DNA of 64,000 bases from Microbulbifer guangxiensis (GCF_021729075.1 NZ_JAJSAQ010000001.1:877997-941996); one strand, 5' to 3'; numbered from the stretch's first letter, positions 9,858 through 20,195 are shown. Notes: generated by a model from the letters alone, not told the origin. Program-made: numbers and translations.

Positions 9858-11106
9858 CGCCGTGCTCTCTCACGCGCTGTAAAACTTCCGCAACGGTAAA
9901 GAAAGAACCGAAGACAAGCAACCTGTCTCCCTCTTTCATGTCGGCCACCAACAGCTCCAGGGCCTCCGTTACCGGGCGGTCATGGGGATCGACATCCTTT
10001 AGCGGCGCACCCGCCTTTACCAGCGCACCACGCAGCGTTTCAGCACTGGCTGCCCGGTCATTACCCGGCAGTTCGGACGGCTGCCAGTGCGCCACCCGCC
10101 CGACCAGTGGCTCGAACAGCCCCGGCAAGTCCTTATCAGCCATGGCGGCGGTCAGTGCGATGGTGCGACCCGGTATCGGATGGTCGTCCAGCCAGCGGGC
10201 CAGATAGGCTGCTGCCGCCGGGTTGTGCCCAACATCCAGCAGCAGCTGGCGACCGTGCCACTCCAATTGCTGGCAACGACCCGGCAGACGGATACGCTCG
10301 ATGGCCGTGCGGATGGCTGCCTCGCCACCAGCGGGCAGGCTCTCGAGCAGCGCGAGGGCGGTGATGGCGGCAGCGATACTCGGCCGCGGCAGACTCACCG
10401 GCGGCAGGGCCACCGTCAGGTCCCCGAACTGATACTGATCCCCCGCCACGGTGAAATCCCGGCCGATGAAACAGGCCGGCGCCGCCTGTCCCGCCGCTGC
10501 CGAGGATACCGACAGGGGCGGCTCCGGATCGGCGCAGACGAAGGGGCTGCCGGGGCGCAGGATACCGGCCTTTTCACGGCCGATCACCTCGCGGTCACTG
10601 CCGAGCCAGGCCTCGTGGTCGATGGCGATGCTGGTGATCACGGCGACATCCGCATCCACCAGGTTGACGGCATCCAGACGGCCGCCCAGTCCCACCTCGA
10701 GTAACGCAAACTCCACCCCGGCGCGCTGGAACAACCACAGGGCAGCCAGTGTGGTGAACTCGAAATAGGTCAGGCTCGTCGCCCCCCGCGCACTGTCGAT
10801 CACCTCCAGCGCTTCAACCAGAGCCTCATCGGAAACCTCCTGACCATCGATGCGAATGCGCTCGTTGAAGCGCAGCAGGTGCGGGGAACTGTAGGCCCCC
10901 ACCCTGTGATTGCCGGCCAGCAGCAATGCCTCCATGGTGGCCACACAGGAACCCTTGCCATTGGTGCCAGCCACGGTCACGACTTTCGGCGCCGGCTTCT
11001 GTACCCCAAGGGTCTGGGCCACCGCGGCAACGCGACTGAGGCCCAGTTCAATTTCAGTGGGGTGCAGGCGCTCCAGGCGTTTGAGCCAGGACTGCAGATC
11101 ACTCAT
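9838..11106 (-). CDS. folC: Bifunctional folylpolyglutamate synthase / dihydrofolate synthase
   Basis: Adds glutamate to dihydropteroate and to folates in the cytoplasm. The 422-residue protein has the Mur-ligase-like P-loop GTNGKGSCVATMEALL at about 47–62, followed by SSPHLLRFNERIRIDG (the substrate loop), and EVGLGGRLDAVN. The C-terminal Mur-ligase domain contains LLDVGHNPAAA. ATG start at 11106. It is separated from accD by a terminator hairpin, so it needs its own promoter in 11107–11198, and it overlaps dedD by 20 bp. Confidence 0.95.
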   Translation of the reverse strand: MSDLQSWLKRLERLHPTEIELGLSRVAAVAQTLGVQKPAPKVVTVAGTNGKGSCVATMEALLLAGNHRVGAYSSPHLLRFNERIRIDGQEVSDEALVEALEVIDSARGATSLTYFEFTTLAALWLFQRAGVEFALLEVGLGGRLDAVNLVDADVAVITSIAIDHEAWLGSDREVIGREKAGILRPGSPFVCADPEPPLSVSSAAAGQAAPACFIGRDFTVAGDQYQFGDLTVALPPVSLPRPSIAAAITALALLESLPAGGEAAIRTAIERIRLPGRCQQLEWHGRQLLLDVGHNPAAAAYLARWLDDHPIPGRTIALTAAMADKDLPGLFEPLVGRVAHWQPSELPGNDRAASAETLRGALVKAGAPLKDVDPHDRPVTEALELLVADMKEGDRLLVFGSFFTVAEVLQRVREHGDGKSEK

Positions 11107-11198
11107 AGGATGGATTCCACTTAGACTGCCATGCGGGCAGAGCCTACCGGAGTTCTCGCCGCAAAAGCCAGTGTTTTGCCCGGGCGGGCCAAACGCAA

Positions 11199-11221
11199 AA
11201 CGGGGCCCGCCGGGCCCCGTT
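11199..11221 (-). terminator. terminator after accD
   Basis: Inverted repeat of 10 bp, AACGGGGCCC and GGGCCCCGTT, with a 3 nt loop. On the minus strand it is followed by a T-rich stretch (TTTTGCGTTT). It sits 50 bp beyond the accD stop and before folC. Confidence 0.8.
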
Positions 11222-11271
11222 CCTGCATTCGTTGCATCATTGCCCCGGTACCATCACCGGGTTGATCACTC

Positions 11272-12126
11272 TCAATCGTTCATGAGCTTGCCCAGCAGCC
11301 GCGCCAGCGTATCGCGCATAACGGTGCGGGGAATGATCATGTCGATGGCGCCGTGCTCCAGCAGGAATTCACTGCGCTGGAAACCTTTGGGTAGTTTCTG
11401 GCGGATGGTCTGCTCGATGATGTTGGGACCGGCAAAACCTGCACGGGCACCGGGCTCGGCCGCATTGATGTCTCCCAGCAGTGCCAGCGAGGCGGACACA
11501 CCACCGTACACCGGATCGGTCATCACCGAAATGTAGGGCACGCCGGCCATTTTCATTTTTTCGAGTACCGCTGAGGTCTTGGCCATCTGCATCAACGAGA
11601 TCAGGGCCTCCTGCATGCGGGCACCGCCGGTGGCCGAAAAACAGACCAGCGGGATCCGCTCCTCCAGCGCGCGCTGGGCGGCACGGGTAAAGCGCTCACC
11701 CACCACATAGCCCATGGAACCGCCGTGGAAAGCGAACTCGAAAGCCACCGCCACCACCGGCTTGCCCTTGAGGGTGCCGCGCATGGCGATCAGCGCATCC
11801 TTCTCCCCGGTGGCCTTCTGGGCCTGGGTCAGGCGGTCTTTGTACTTCTTCACGTCCTTGAACTTGAGGCGGTCCACCGGCACCACATCGGTGGCCAGCT
11901 CCTCTCGACCTTCCTCATCGAGGAAGATGTCCAGGCGGCGTCGGGCACCGATACGCATGTGGTGATCGCACTTCGGGCAGACGTCCAGATTACGCTCCAG
12001 CTCCGGGCGATAGAGCATAGCGTCGCACTTGACGCACTTCTTCCAGACGCCCTCCGGCACCTTGCTCGCGCCCGGGCGGCGCTCGGTGCGAATGACTGCG
12101 GGAACAATTTTCTCTAACCAGCTCAT
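11272..12126 (-). CDS. accD: Acetyl-CoA carboxylase carboxyltransferase subunit beta
   Basis: Beta subunit of the carboxyltransferase that transfers CO2 from biotin to acetyl-CoA, partnering AccA in malonyl-CoA synthesis. The start MSWLEKIVP is chosen because all AccD proteins begin M-S-W; a TTG 33 bp upstream would also be in frame. The protein is 284 residues. A Cys4 zinc ribbon is formed by Cys31, Cys34, Cys50 and Cys53 (CVKC … CPKC). The crotonase-fold core includes [14 protein letters not shown] and [10 protein letters not shown]. It lies downstream of trpA, a common trp–accD linkage, with a 162 bp gap. Confidence 0.96.
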   Translation of the reverse strand: MSWLEKIVPAVIRTERRPGASKVPEGVWKKCVKCDAMLYRPELERNLDVCPKCDHHMRIGARRRLDIFLDEEGREELATDVVPVDRLKFKDVKKYKDRLTQAQKATGEKDALIAMRGTLKGKPVVAVAFEFAFHGGSMGYVVGERFTRAAQRALEERIPLVCFSATGGARMQEALISLMQMAKTSAVLEKMKMAGVPYISVMTDPVYGGVSASLALLGDINAAEPGARAGFAGPNIIEQTIRQKLPKGFQRSEFLLEHGAIDMIIPRTVMRDTLARLLGKLMND

Positions 12127-12288
12127 CTCGTTACCCAATCCCGATTCAGTGTTGGCCAATTCCTGCCTGTCGACGGATGGCGTAAAAGGAGAGAATTAAA
12201 ACACTATCTGCGGCGATCCACTTGGCCGGTTCAGCCGCTATTTTTGGCTTTCTGGCCAAGCCTGACTTCATGGTCGCACCTGATGCTG

Positions 12289-13104
12289 TCAGCGGTCCAG
12301 CTCGCCGCGGATCTCGGCCACCAATTCGGCCACCCGCTCCCGCGCCAGGGCACCGTCGCCGGCTTCGCCGATCGCCGACACCAGCACACTACCCACCACC
12401 GCGCCATCGCCATCGGCACTGACCGCACGGGCCGAGGCCCCATCCTTGATACCAAAACCGACGCAGAGGGGCAGGTCCGTGTGCCGGCGGATACGGGCCA
12501 GGTTCTCGCGCACGGAATCCAGGTCCAGGTTGCCGGCCCCGGTGACCCCCTTCAGGGAAACGTAGTAGATAAAACCACTGGCCAGCTCGGTAATTGCGCG
12601 GATGCGCTGCTCACTGGTGGTGGGGGTCAGCAGGAAGATGTTACGCAGGTTGCGCGCCGCCAGCAGCTCGCTGAGCGGTCCCGCCTCCTCGGCCGGCAGG
12701 TCTACGGTCAGGGCGCCGTCGACGCCCGCGTCACGGGCCGCGTCGGCAAATACCTCGGCACCCATACGCTCAATGGGATTGGCATAGCCCATCAGGATCA
12801 CCGGGGTTTCCGGATCGTCGCGCCGGAATTCCGCCACCATCTCCAGGCAGCGGCGCAGGGACGCCTTGTGCGCCAGGGCCCGCTCGTGCCCCTTCTGGAT
12901 CACCGGCCCTTCCGCCATCGGGTCGGAGAATGGGACCCCGAGTTCAATCAGGTCCGAACCGGAGGCCACCAGCTGGTGCATCAGCGGCACCGTGTTCTCG
13001 ATACCGCCGTCGCCGGCAACGATGTAGGTCACCAGCGCCTTGCGGCCCTCGGCACGCAACGCGGCAAAGCGTCGGTCTATGCGGTTTTCTACTTGCTCGC
13101 TCAA
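12289..13104 (-). CDS. trpA: Tryptophan synthase alpha subunit
   Basis: Cleaves indole-3-glycerol phosphate to indole, which is channelled to TrpB. I chose a TTG start at 13104 (SEQVENRIDRRFAALRAEGR, 271 residues): it has GAGGGGG a few bases upstream and leaves a 13 bp gap after trpB. A longer TTG start at 13137 would overlap trpB by 20 bp and has no visible ribosome site. The catalytic residues are in DLIELGVPFSDP and the phosphate loop near GFGIKDGA. It is the last gene of trpF–trpB–trpA. A weak inverted repeat (CTTGGCC at 12221 / GGCCAAG at 12254) lies about 30 bp past the stop. Confidence 0.92.
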   Translation of the reverse strand: MSEQVENRIDRRFAALRAEGRKALVTYIVAGDGGIENTVPLMHQLVASGSDLIELGVPFSDPMAEGPVIQKGHERALAHKASLRRCLEMVAEFRRDDPETPVILMGYANPIERMGAEVFADAARDAGVDGALTVDLPAEEAGPLSELLAARNLRNIFLLTPTTSEQRIRAITELASGFIYYVSLKGVTGAGNLDLDSVRENLARIRRHTDLPLCVGFGIKDGASARAVSADGDGAVVGSVLVSAIGEAGDGALARERVAELVAEIRGELDR

Positions 13105-13117
13105 CCTCGATTCCCCC

Positions 13118-14335
13118 TCAGACCTCGATGCCGTCAATCGCGGCTACGGTAAAGATATCCTTGTCGCCGCGTCCGGACAGGTTCACGACAATGTTCTGCT
13201 CCGGCTTCATGGTGCCCGCCAGCTTGAGCGCATAGGCCACCGCGTGGCTCGATTCCAGTGCCGGCAGGATGCCCTCGGTGCGGGTCAGGGCACGGAACGC
13301 ATCCAGCGCCTCGGTATCATTTGCGGCCACATACTCGACCCGGCCGATATCCTTCAGCCAGGCGTGCTCGGGGCCGACCCCCGGATAGTCGAGGCCGGCG
13401 GAGACCGAGTGGGTCTCGATGATCTGGCCGTCTTCATCCTCCATCAGGTAGGTGCGGTTGCCGTGCAGCACCCCCGGAACGCCTGCGCTGAGGGGTGCCG
13501 CGTGACGACCGGTTTCCAGACCATCACCACCCGCCTCAACACCGAACATCCTGACGTCGCCGTCGTTGAGGAAGGGGTAGAACAGTCCCATGGCATTGGA
13601 GCCGCCACCGACACAGGCCACCAGTGCATCCGGCAGCTGCCCGAACTCCTCCAGGCTCTGGCGGCGGGCCTCGCGGCCGATCACCGAATTGAAATCCCGC
13701 ACCAGCTGCGGGTAGGGGTGCGGTCCGGCGACGGTGCCGATGATGTAGAAAGTGTCGTCCACGTTGGTGACCCAGTCCCGCATGGCTTCGTTCATGGCGT
13801 CTTTGAGCGTCTTGGAACCGGACTCCACCGGAATCACCTCGGCCCCCAGCAGCTTCATGCGGTAGACGTTGGGCGACTGGCGCTTGACGTCCTCGGCACC
13901 CATATAAACAGCGCACTCCAGTCCCAGTCTGGCCGCGACGGTGGCGGTGGCAACACCGTGCTGGCCGGCACCGGTTTCCGCGATGACACGCCGTTTGCCA
14001 CTGCGCTTGGCCAGCAGCGCCTGCCCCACGGTGTTATTCACCTTGTGGGCACCGGTGTGGTTGAGATCCTCGCGCTTGAGCCAGATGCGCGCGCCCCCGG
14101 CGCGCTCGGTCAGCCGTTCAGCCAGGTAGAGGGGCGAGGGACGGCCCACATAGTGCGCCAGGTCATAGTCGAATGCGGCCTGGAATTCCGGGTCGTCCTT
14201 GAGGCTTGCATACATTTCCTGCAGATGGTCCAGCGCGTCGATCAATGTCTCGGAAACGAAACGGCCACCATAGGGCCCAAAGTGTCCCCGGGCATCCGGA
14301 AAAGCGGAATAATCCACCGGTTTGCGATCGCTCAC
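13118..14335 (-). CDS. trpB: Tryptophan synthase beta subunit
   Basis: PLP enzyme that condenses indole with serine to tryptophan. The 405-residue protein begins at GTG, and that GTG overlaps the trpF stop (GTGA), which suggests translational coupling. Family motifs seen are [10 protein letters not shown], the PLP lysine in [26 protein letters not shown] and the phosphate-binding [10 protein letters not shown]. It is the catalytic partner of the following trpA. Confidence 0.96.
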   Translation of the reverse strand: MSDRKPVDYSAFPDARGHFGPYGGRFVSETLIDALDHLQEMYASLKDDPEFQAAFDYDLAHYVGRPSPLYLAERLTERAGGARIWLKREDLNHTGAHKVNNTVGQALLAKRSGKRRVIAETGAGQHGVATATVAARLGLECAVYMGAEDVKRQSPNVYRMKLLGAEVIPVESGSKTLKDAMNEAMRDWVTNVDDTFYIIGTVAGPHPYPQLVRDFNSVIGREARRQSLEEFGQLPDALVACVGGGSNAMGLFYPFLNDGDVRMFGVEAGGDGLETGRHAAPLSAGVPGVLHGNRTYLMEDEDGQIIETHSVSAGLDYPGVGPEHAWLKDIGRVEYVAANDTEALDAFRALTRTEGILPALESSHAVAYALKLAGTMKPEQNIVVNLSGRGDKDIFTVAAIDGIEV

Positions 14336-15009
14336 TTCTCTACTCCTTCACACTTGCCCGCGCCGGCGCGCTCCAGCCCGCCGGCACTCGAAAATTTTCC
14401 TGCCTGTTTGGCAGCCTGCACGAATGCCGCCACGCTCTGCGGATCCTTCCTGCCCGGCGCCATCTCAACGCCGCCACTGACATCCACCGCGTCGGGTGCC
14501 GCCACGCGGATTGCCTCGGCCACGTTGTCGGGCCCCAGCCCCCCGGCGAGGACGATCGGCCGGCCACAGTCCCGGGGGACCCGCTGCCAGTCAAACGATT
14601 CTCCCGTGCCGCCGGGCACGCCTGGCCGGTAGGCATCCAGTAAAAAGCCCCGCGCACGCGGATGGGCCGCCATGGCCGCATACGTATCCATTCCCGGTTT
14701 CATACGCAGCGCCTTGATGTATGGACGATGAAACTGCTCGCAGTAGGGTGCGGTTTCCCTGCCGTGAAACTGCAGCAGGTTGAGCGGCACCGCGGTGAGA
14801 ATTTCACGGACAAATTCGGGGTGGGCATCGACAAACAGGCCAACCAGTTGCACGAAAGGCGGCACTGCATGGGCAATTTCCGCCGCCTGCTCTGGTGTCA
14901 CGAAGCGCGGGCTCTTGCCATAGAAAACCAGGCCGAGCGCATCGGCCCCGGCAGCCGCCGCGGTTTCGGCGTCCCCGGTGCAGGTAATGCCGCAGATTTT
15001 TACTCGCAT
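14332..15009 (-). CDS. trpF: Phosphoribosylanthranilate isomerase
   Basis: Converts phosphoribosylanthranilate to CdRP in tryptophan synthesis. The start MRVKICGIT is the canonical TrpF N-terminus, carrying the catalytic cysteine Cys6; a start 30 bp upstream is possible, but neither has a strong ribosome site. The 225-residue beta/alpha barrel contains [22 protein letters not shown] and, near the end, the phosphate site AGGLGPDNV followed by VDVSGGVE. It opens the overlapping trpFBA cluster, which lacks trpE, trpG, trpD and trpC here. Confidence 0.93.
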   Translation of the reverse strand: MRVKICGITCTGDAETAAAAGADALGLVFYGKSPRFVTPEQAAEIAHAVPPFVQLVGLFVDAHPEFVREILTAVPLNLLQFHGRETAPYCEQFHRPYIKALRMKPGMDTYAAMAAHPRARGFLLDAYRPGVPGGTGESFDWQRVPRDCGRPIVLAGGLGPDNVAEAIRVAAPDAVDVSGGVEMAPGRKDPQSVAAFVQAAKQAGKFSSAGGLERAGAGKCEGVEK

Positions 15010-15089
15010 CGCTGTAACCGCGCTCGACCGAACGTTCATAAGAGAGGGAACTGGCGATACTAGCAGATCGGCGCCAGTCGCGAAATGAA

Positions 15090-15968
15090 TCAGGTTGGCA
15101 GGCCGCCCAGCGGTAGAGGCACCAGTAGCGGCCCCGGCTCACGGACCGGTAAACCGAACCCGGGCGGATACTCCACATCCACCAGGTACAGCCCGTAGGG
15201 CGGCGCCGTCACCCCGGCCACCGTGCGGTCACGCGCCGCCAGGACCTCGCCGATCCATTCCGACGGCCGCTCCCCGCGCCCGACTGCCATCAGTGCACCG
15301 GTAATGTTGCGCACCATATGGTGCAGGAACGCATTGGCGCTCACCTCCAGCACGACCAGCTGGCCCACCTGGGCGATGTCCAGGCGCGTCAGTTCACGCA
15401 CCGGGCTCCTGGCTTGGCACTGGCTGGCGCGGAAACTGGTGAAGTCGTGGCGTCCCAGCAGGTGTGCGGCTCCGGCCCGCATGGCATTCAGGTCCAGGGG
15501 ATACTGGGTCCAGGTGACTTCCGCAGCGCAATGGGCCGAGCGGGTCGGTGCACTGTGGATCAGGTAACGATAACTCCGTGCACGGGCGGAAAAGCGGGCG
15601 TGAAACTGGGCCGGCACCTCCTTTGCCCACCGCACCCGCACCTCATCCGGCAGCTTGGTGTTGACGCCCTGCACCCAGGCGCGGTCGGGACGCCGGGCAC
15701 GGGTATCGAAATGGATGACCTGTCCGGTGGCGTGCACACCGGCATCTGTGCGGCCGGCACAGACGAGGGTGACAGGCTCTGCGGCAATGGCCGAGAGCGC
15801 TTTTTCCAGCCAGGCCTGCACCGTGTCGGCCGCGGACTTCTGTTTCTGGAAACCGTGCAGCTTCGCACCACTGTATTCGACTCCCAGCGCCACGCGGCAA
15901 ACCCCCTCCGGCAGCGTCTCACCCTGGGGCACTTCTCCATTGGGCTTGTAAATGTATTCGCCGCGCAT
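15090..15968 (-). CDS. truA: tRNA pseudouridine(38-40) synthase
   Basis: Modifies uridines 38–40 of tRNA anticodon arms. The catalytic aspartate lies in CAGRTDAGVHATGQVIHF. Other TruA motifs are GVEYSGAKLHGFQKQ and NAFLHHMVRNITGALMAVG. I list the ATG at 15968 (292 residues); a GTG at 15992 would give 300 residues, and neither has a clear ribosome site. It is separated from fimV by a terminator, and trpF follows 80 bp later. The fimV–truA–trpF order matches Pseudomonas. Confidence 0.92.
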   Translation of the reverse strand: MRGEYIYKPNGEVPQGETLPEGVCRVALGVEYSGAKLHGFQKQKSAADTVQAWLEKALSAIAAEPVTLVCAGRTDAGVHATGQVIHFDTRARRPDRAWVQGVNTKLPDEVRVRWAKEVPAQFHARFSARARSYRYLIHSAPTRSAHCAAEVTWTQYPLDLNAMRAGAAHLLGRHDFTSFRASQCQARSPVRELTRLDIAQVGQLVVLEVSANAFLHHMVRNITGALMAVGRGERPSEWIGEVLAARDRTVAGVTAPPYGLYLVDVEYPPGFGLPVREPGPLLVPLPLGGLPT

Positions 15969-16006
15969 AGGCCGCCAGCACTCTTCGCTCACTGAATCAC
16001 AAACAT

Positions 16007-16038
16007 AAAAAAACCCCGCAGCCTGTGCGAGGTTTTTT
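16007..16038 (-). terminator. terminator after fimV
   Basis: A-run, 7 bp stem (one G-U pair when read on the minus strand) and T-run, 15 bp after the fimV stop. The flanking A/T runs make it a strong minus-strand rho-independent terminator. It lies just upstream of truA. Confidence 0.85.
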
Positions 16039-16052
16039 CTCCGGAAACGCTG

Positions 16053-19001
16053 TTACGCCATGCGCTCCAGCATCTCCCGGGCCCGGTCGCGATGCTCGCC
16101 CTGACCTTCCTCAACCACCTCGTTGAGAATATCGCGGGCGCCGTCGCGGTCTCCCATATCCATATAGGCCTGCGCCAGCTCCAGTTTGGTACCGACTTCG
16201 TCACTGCCATCGAGCAGGTTCAGCTCGGAGTCCAGGTCACCCTCCAGGTCGAATCCCAGGTCCTCGAAATCCTCCTCGCTGGTGGAAGCCGCAGCGGGCT
16301 GTTCAGAGACTTCGGAAACAGCTTCACGGGTCTCGCCGGGCTGCTGCTGGCTGGACGGCTGGGACGGCTCCAGGTCGCCACTGATATCATCCAGATCGAC
16401 GGAATCCAGGTCCAGCTCGCCACCGAGGTCGCTGAAGTCCTCCAGAGCATCGCTGTCATAGCCCTCATCGGACTTCGCAGCGGTCGCGTCAGACGACCCT
16501 GCCTCGCTGTCACCGACGGGAGTCAGATCTAGGTCAAAGTCCAGGCCGCCATCACGCTCGCCCGCCTGCTGAGCACTCACCGGCTTTTCGTTAGCGGCCG
16601 GGTCAGTACCCAGGTCGAGGTCCAGATCCAGGGAACCAAAGTCTTCTTCCTGAGCGTGTTCACTGCTGTCGGCTTCGGCTTTGGTGTTCGCGTCGCTATC
16701 GCTGTCCAGTTCCAGGCTTTCCAGCTCCAGGTCAGCGGAAACCAGATCGTCGAGATTGAAGTCATCGCTCTCACTCTCTGACGCCACATTACCCGCCTTT
16801 TCCTGACCTTCGAAATCACTGTCGAGGTCAAAATCAGTATCGAGGTCGAGGGAGAAGTCATCCTCGAACTTGTCGCTACCCTGAGCGCCGCCTTCGAGAC
16901 TGTAGTCGTTATCGCTTGAGTAGTCCGCTGCCAGATCGTCCAGCAGGCCCGCATCGCCCTTGGATGAAGGTTCTTCCGCAGAGAACTCGCTGTCGAAAGA
17001 GGCGCTGATATCATCGAGTTGCGCTGCTTCCAGAGACTCACTGGAGAAATCCATGGAGGACGGTGCCTCGAAGGGTCCGGCACCCGCAATGCTCTCGCGG
17101 AGGCGAGCGGCGCGGTCTGCCGCAGGTCCGTCACTGACCTCGAGAAGCTTGCGGTAGTGCTCGTCAAACTTGCCTGCATCCTGCTGGTGCGCGTAGACCT
17201 CCAGCAACATCAGGCGCGCATCCACGTTTTGGGGCGAATTCTCGAGTCCGGCGATCAGCTTGCTCTCGGCTTCGCCATACTGGCCCAGGGACAGATGGAT
17301 CTCCGCCTCGGATACCGGATCATCAGTACCGATGTCATCCAGCTCACCCAGGTCAAAGTTGTCATCCATTTCAGCACTGCGCGCTGCGGCAAACCCGTCT
17401 TCTGAACCGGACTCAGAGGGCGCATCGGCAAGGGAGCGCTCGGCAGCCATTTCGGCTTCCACGCGGCGCATTGCTTCTTCCTCTTCCCGGCGACGGCGCC
17501 AGGAAACGAAACCTGCCAATGCGATCAGCAGTCCGCCGATACCAATACCGATCAGCTGAATGTTTTCCATCAGGCGATCGAGCAGGGTCGGTTCGGACTG
17601 TGTCTGTACCACCACCCGGTTGCGCTGGTCAGCCAGGCTGTCTGCCTCCGCGGGCTCTTCCGCTGCAGCAGCTGTCTCAGAGGTGCCCTCCCCTGCCGGC
17701 TCGACTGCATCTTCAGCAGCAGAGAACTCAGCGCTCTCCGCCTCGTCGGCCACCGACAGGGGGTCGACGGACGGCTCAGCCTGGCTGGAGGCGTCCTGAA
17801 CTGCCTTGAGCTCTTCATTGGACACCTCGACGAGGCGCTCCATGGTGTCGATCTGCTCGTCGAGTTCGGAGATACGCTCCTGAAGCTCCTCATTTTCGAG
17901 ACGGGACTTGTCGAGCTCTTCCTCGGTCACGGCCAACTCACCGGCCAGCGCATCGCTTTCACCGGCACCACTGCCGGAACCGGACTGTACGGATTCATTG
18001 TCGCCCGGCGCGGCCAGGCTTAAACGGCCCTCGACAGATTCGCCGACGCCGCTATCGGCGGCAGCGGCCCGGGCATCCAGCGGCGCTCCGGTGGCCTCCG
18101 GGGCTCCGGTGCGCTGGCGCCAGGATTCATTCTGGGTGGCCACCTCGGCGACGGCCTCGGACAGCGTCAGCTGACGAACCTGGTCGGCATTCGGCAACCG
18201 CAGCACAGCACCCCGCTTCAGCAGGTTGATGTTGTCATTGATGAACGCTTCCGGGTTCAGGCGCTGGATGGCCAGCATGGTCTGGTGGACAGAGAATTCT
18301 CCACCGGCGCGGTTTTCCAGCGCGATTTCCCACAGGGTCTCATTGGCCGACACGGGGCCATATACCTGGCTCTGCTCGGCGGCCGGGGTCGCGGGTTCAC
18401 TGCGCAGCTCGACCGGTTCTTCCGCGACGGGCTCGGGACGCGGCTCGGGCTGGGTGGGTTCTTCTTCCAGCGCCGGTTCAGACTGGGGAACCGGCTCGGG
18501 TTGTACGGGAGCGACCGGCTGCGGGCGCGGTGCCGGTGCCTGGCGCTGCACCTGCTGGCGCTCGCGTTCGGCGGCGCGGACCGGCTGGCTGGGCGCGGTA
18601 TCGGAGAACGCCGGCAGGTCCATCAGCAGGGTGTATTCACGCAGCAGGCGACCACTGGGCCAGCGGGTTTCCACGAGGAAATTGAGGAAAGGTTCGCGAA
18701 TGGGAGCGCGGCTGCTGATGCGAATCACCGGCTCACGCCCGGAATAATCCACATCGAAACTCAGTTCGGTCAGTAAATAGGAGCGATCGACACCGGCCCG
18801 CTCAAAGTCCTCGGGGCTGGCGAGGCGCACTTTGATCTCGCCTTCGCCGAGGCCACGAGTCTGCAACAGACTGATTTCTGCATTGAGAGGCTGGTTGAGG
18901 GCCGAGTTCAGTTTAACTTCACCCAGGCCGAGCGCTAGAGCCGCGTTGCCACCCAGTGCGCTGACCAGACCCACCGCAAGTGCCAGCTTTCGCACACGCA
19001 T
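16053..19001 (-). CDS. fimV: FimV-family LysM/TPR polar protein
   Basis: A 982-residue envelope protein. Order of parts: signal peptide (1–24), FimV N-terminal domain (about 25–130, LGEVKLNSALNQPLNAEI), proline/glutamate-rich linker (135–210), LysM-type peptidoglycan-binding segment (about 212–272), coiled coil (355–400), one TM (about 481–500) followed by WRRRR, a cytoplasmic TPR-like block (560–625), a long acidic segment full of Asp-Leu and Asp-Ser repeats (650–920), and the conserved C-terminal FimV motif (935–982, GTKLELAQAYMDMGDRDGAR). In Pseudomonas FimV organises the pole for type IV pili and twitching. Only fimV of the pilus genes is in the window. Confidence 0.92.
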   Translation of the reverse strand: MRVRKLALAVGLVSALGGNAALALGLGEVKLNSALNQPLNAEISLLQTRGLGEGEIKVRLASPEDFERAGVDRSYLLTELSFDVDYSGREPVIRISSRAPIREPFLNFLVETRWPSGRLLREYTLLMDLPAFSDTAPSQPVRAAERERQQVQRQAPAPRPQPVAPVQPEPVPQSEPALEEEPTQPEPRPEPVAEEPVELRSEPATPAAEQSQVYGPVSANETLWEIALENRAGGEFSVHQTMLAIQRLNPEAFINDNINLLKRGAVLRLPNADQVRQLTLSEAVAEVATQNESWRQRTGAPEATGAPLDARAAAADSGVGESVEGRLSLAAPGDNESVQSGSGSGAGESDALAGELAVTEEELDKSRLENEELQERISELDEQIDTMERLVEVSNEELKAVQDASSQAEPSVDPLSVADEAESAEFSAAEDAVEPAGEGTSETAAAAEEPAEADSLADQRNRVVVQTQSEPTLLDRLMENIQLIGIGIGGLLIALAGFVSWRRRREEEEAMRRVEAEMAAERSLADAPSESGSEDGFAAARSAEMDDNFDLGELDDIGTDDPVSEAEIHLSLGQYGEAESKLIAGLENSPQNVDARLMLLEVYAHQQDAGKFDEHYRKLLEVSDGPAADRAARLRESIAGAGPFEAPSSMDFSSESLEAAQLDDISASFDSEFSAEEPSSKGDAGLLDDLAADYSSDNDYSLEGGAQGSDKFEDDFSLDLDTDFDLDSDFEGQEKAGNVASESESDDFNLDDLVSADLELESLELDSDSDANTKAEADSSEHAQEEDFGSLDLDLDLGTDPAANEKPVSAQQAGERDGGLDFDLDLTPVGDSEAGSSDATAAKSDEGYDSDALEDFSDLGGELDLDSVDLDDISGDLEPSQPSSQQQPGETREAVSEVSEQPAAASTSEEDFEDLGFDLEGDLDSELNLLDGSDEVGTKLELAQAYMDMGDRDGARDILNEVVEEGQGEHRDRAREMLERMA

Positions 19002-19199
19002 AACCGATTCCCTTTATTGTTAGAATCTACCGGGTGTTCCGAAACAGACGCGCCTTCCGAAAACCCCATCACTGTACAGTAAACGTTCAACAGAACGTTT
19101 GCCGCAAATGTCATCGCCGGCGGCTGTTCAATTCGCCACCACCCCAAGACCGGTGAAAGTTAAGGTGAAACCTTCACTATGGCCGCTAAGTATTAATTA

Positions 19200-20195
19200 T
19201 CAGTGGTTTTTTAGCAACAAGTGCACAACCTGGGCGCAATTCATTGCCAGATCCCGACGCAAATTGTCTGAAGCTGCACAAAAATTGAACTGCTTCGGGT
19301 TCAGCAGGCTCTGTCTCAGCCGGCCTACCAGTGTTTCCTCTCCGCCGACAGCCTCCTGTGCAGAGGGGCGCTCTGTCATCTTCAGGCGAGCACCGTTGCG
19401 CAACAGTGCAGCGATTTTCTCCACACCAGCCTCGTCTTTAAGCGCCACCCGAAGGTTCGCAACCTGGCCGTGAAAGACCGAGGCGGTGTTGATGGTGGCA
19501 TCCATCGCGACCTGCTCGCCGAGGAGCCGGCGCAGGTCATGGATCAGCGCCAGCTCACTGAGGTTGTGGCCACTGGCCAGGGGCTTCTCCGCCGAGCTCA
19601 GGTGATTGAAGGCCAGGCGATGCCCAATGGACGGATCGATGTCCGCCTCCTGCCCGTTGAACATTTTTGCAGTTTGCGCCGCCATGGCATCCACGGCTGA
19701 CTTGCCCAGCGCCGATACCGGCTGGTTCAGTACTACTTCCACGGCCTGGATCTGCTCCCGCAGCGGCAGCAGCGCCTCGGCCACCATGGCAGCCCCGGCC
19801 GAGGGCAGAGCCAGCACGCGTCGCTCGGCCTCCGCCAGGCCGGCAGCGTTCAGCATCGGATGTACCAGGGTGACGGTTTCATCACCGCGGGTGTTGTCCG
19901 CCGCATCGATCACCCAGGCACCCGCACTTTCGGCTGCCGTCAGCGCCGCCTGGGCCGCAGCGCCACCTTTCAGTAATACCACCACCTGTTCCGGGGCAAA
20001 GCGGAACTTCTCCAGGGATTCCACCGGCACATTGCGGTTGGCGAACACCTGGGGGTCCACCTCGCTCTCCTCCTCTTCCAGCAGCCTCAACTGACCCGCC
20101 TTGATGATCTCGCGCTCTTCGAGCACTTCCAGCAACGGCGGGAAGGCGGCATTGTCGATACCGATCAGTATCAGTTCGCGATTCACTTCGGACAT
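19200..20195 (-). CDS. Aspartate-semialdehyde dehydrogenase paralogue lacking the catalytic Cys (USG-1-like)
   Basis: The 331-residue protein aligns in layout with Asd: an N-terminal nucleotide-binding half and a C-terminal dimerisation half (SIGHRLAFNHLSSAEKPLASGH, and MDATINTASVFHGQVANLRVAL like Asd sequences near the substrate-binding histidine). Where Asd has the catalytic N-C-T/S, this protein reads ALPSAGAAMVAEAL, with no cysteine, so it cannot be a normal dehydrogenase. Such paralogues sit beside fimV and asd in Pseudomonas and are often misannotated as a second Asd. The ATG at 20195 is preferred to a GTG 9 bp upstream. Role unknown. Confidence 0.8.
   Translation of the reverse strand: MSEVNRELILIGIDNAAFPPLLEVLEEREIIKAGQLRLLEEEESEVDPQVFANRNVPVESLEKFRFAPEQVVVLLKGGAAAQAALTAAESAGAWVIDAADNTRGDETVTLVHPMLNAAGLAEAERRVLALPSAGAAMVAEALLPLREQIQAVEVVLNQPVSALGKSAVDAMAAQTAKMFNGQEADIDPSIGHRLAFNHLSSAEKPLASGHNLSELALIHDLRRLLGEQVAMDATINTASVFHGQVANLRVALKDEAGVEKIAALLRNGARLKMTERPSAQEAVGGEETLVGRLRQSLLNPKQFNFCAASDNLRRDLAMNCAQVVHLLLKNH

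Noticed and set aside
12221-12260. CTTGGCC / GGCCAAG repeat after trpA
   Set aside because: Interrupted pairing and no T-run on the minus strand; mentioned only in the trpA entry.
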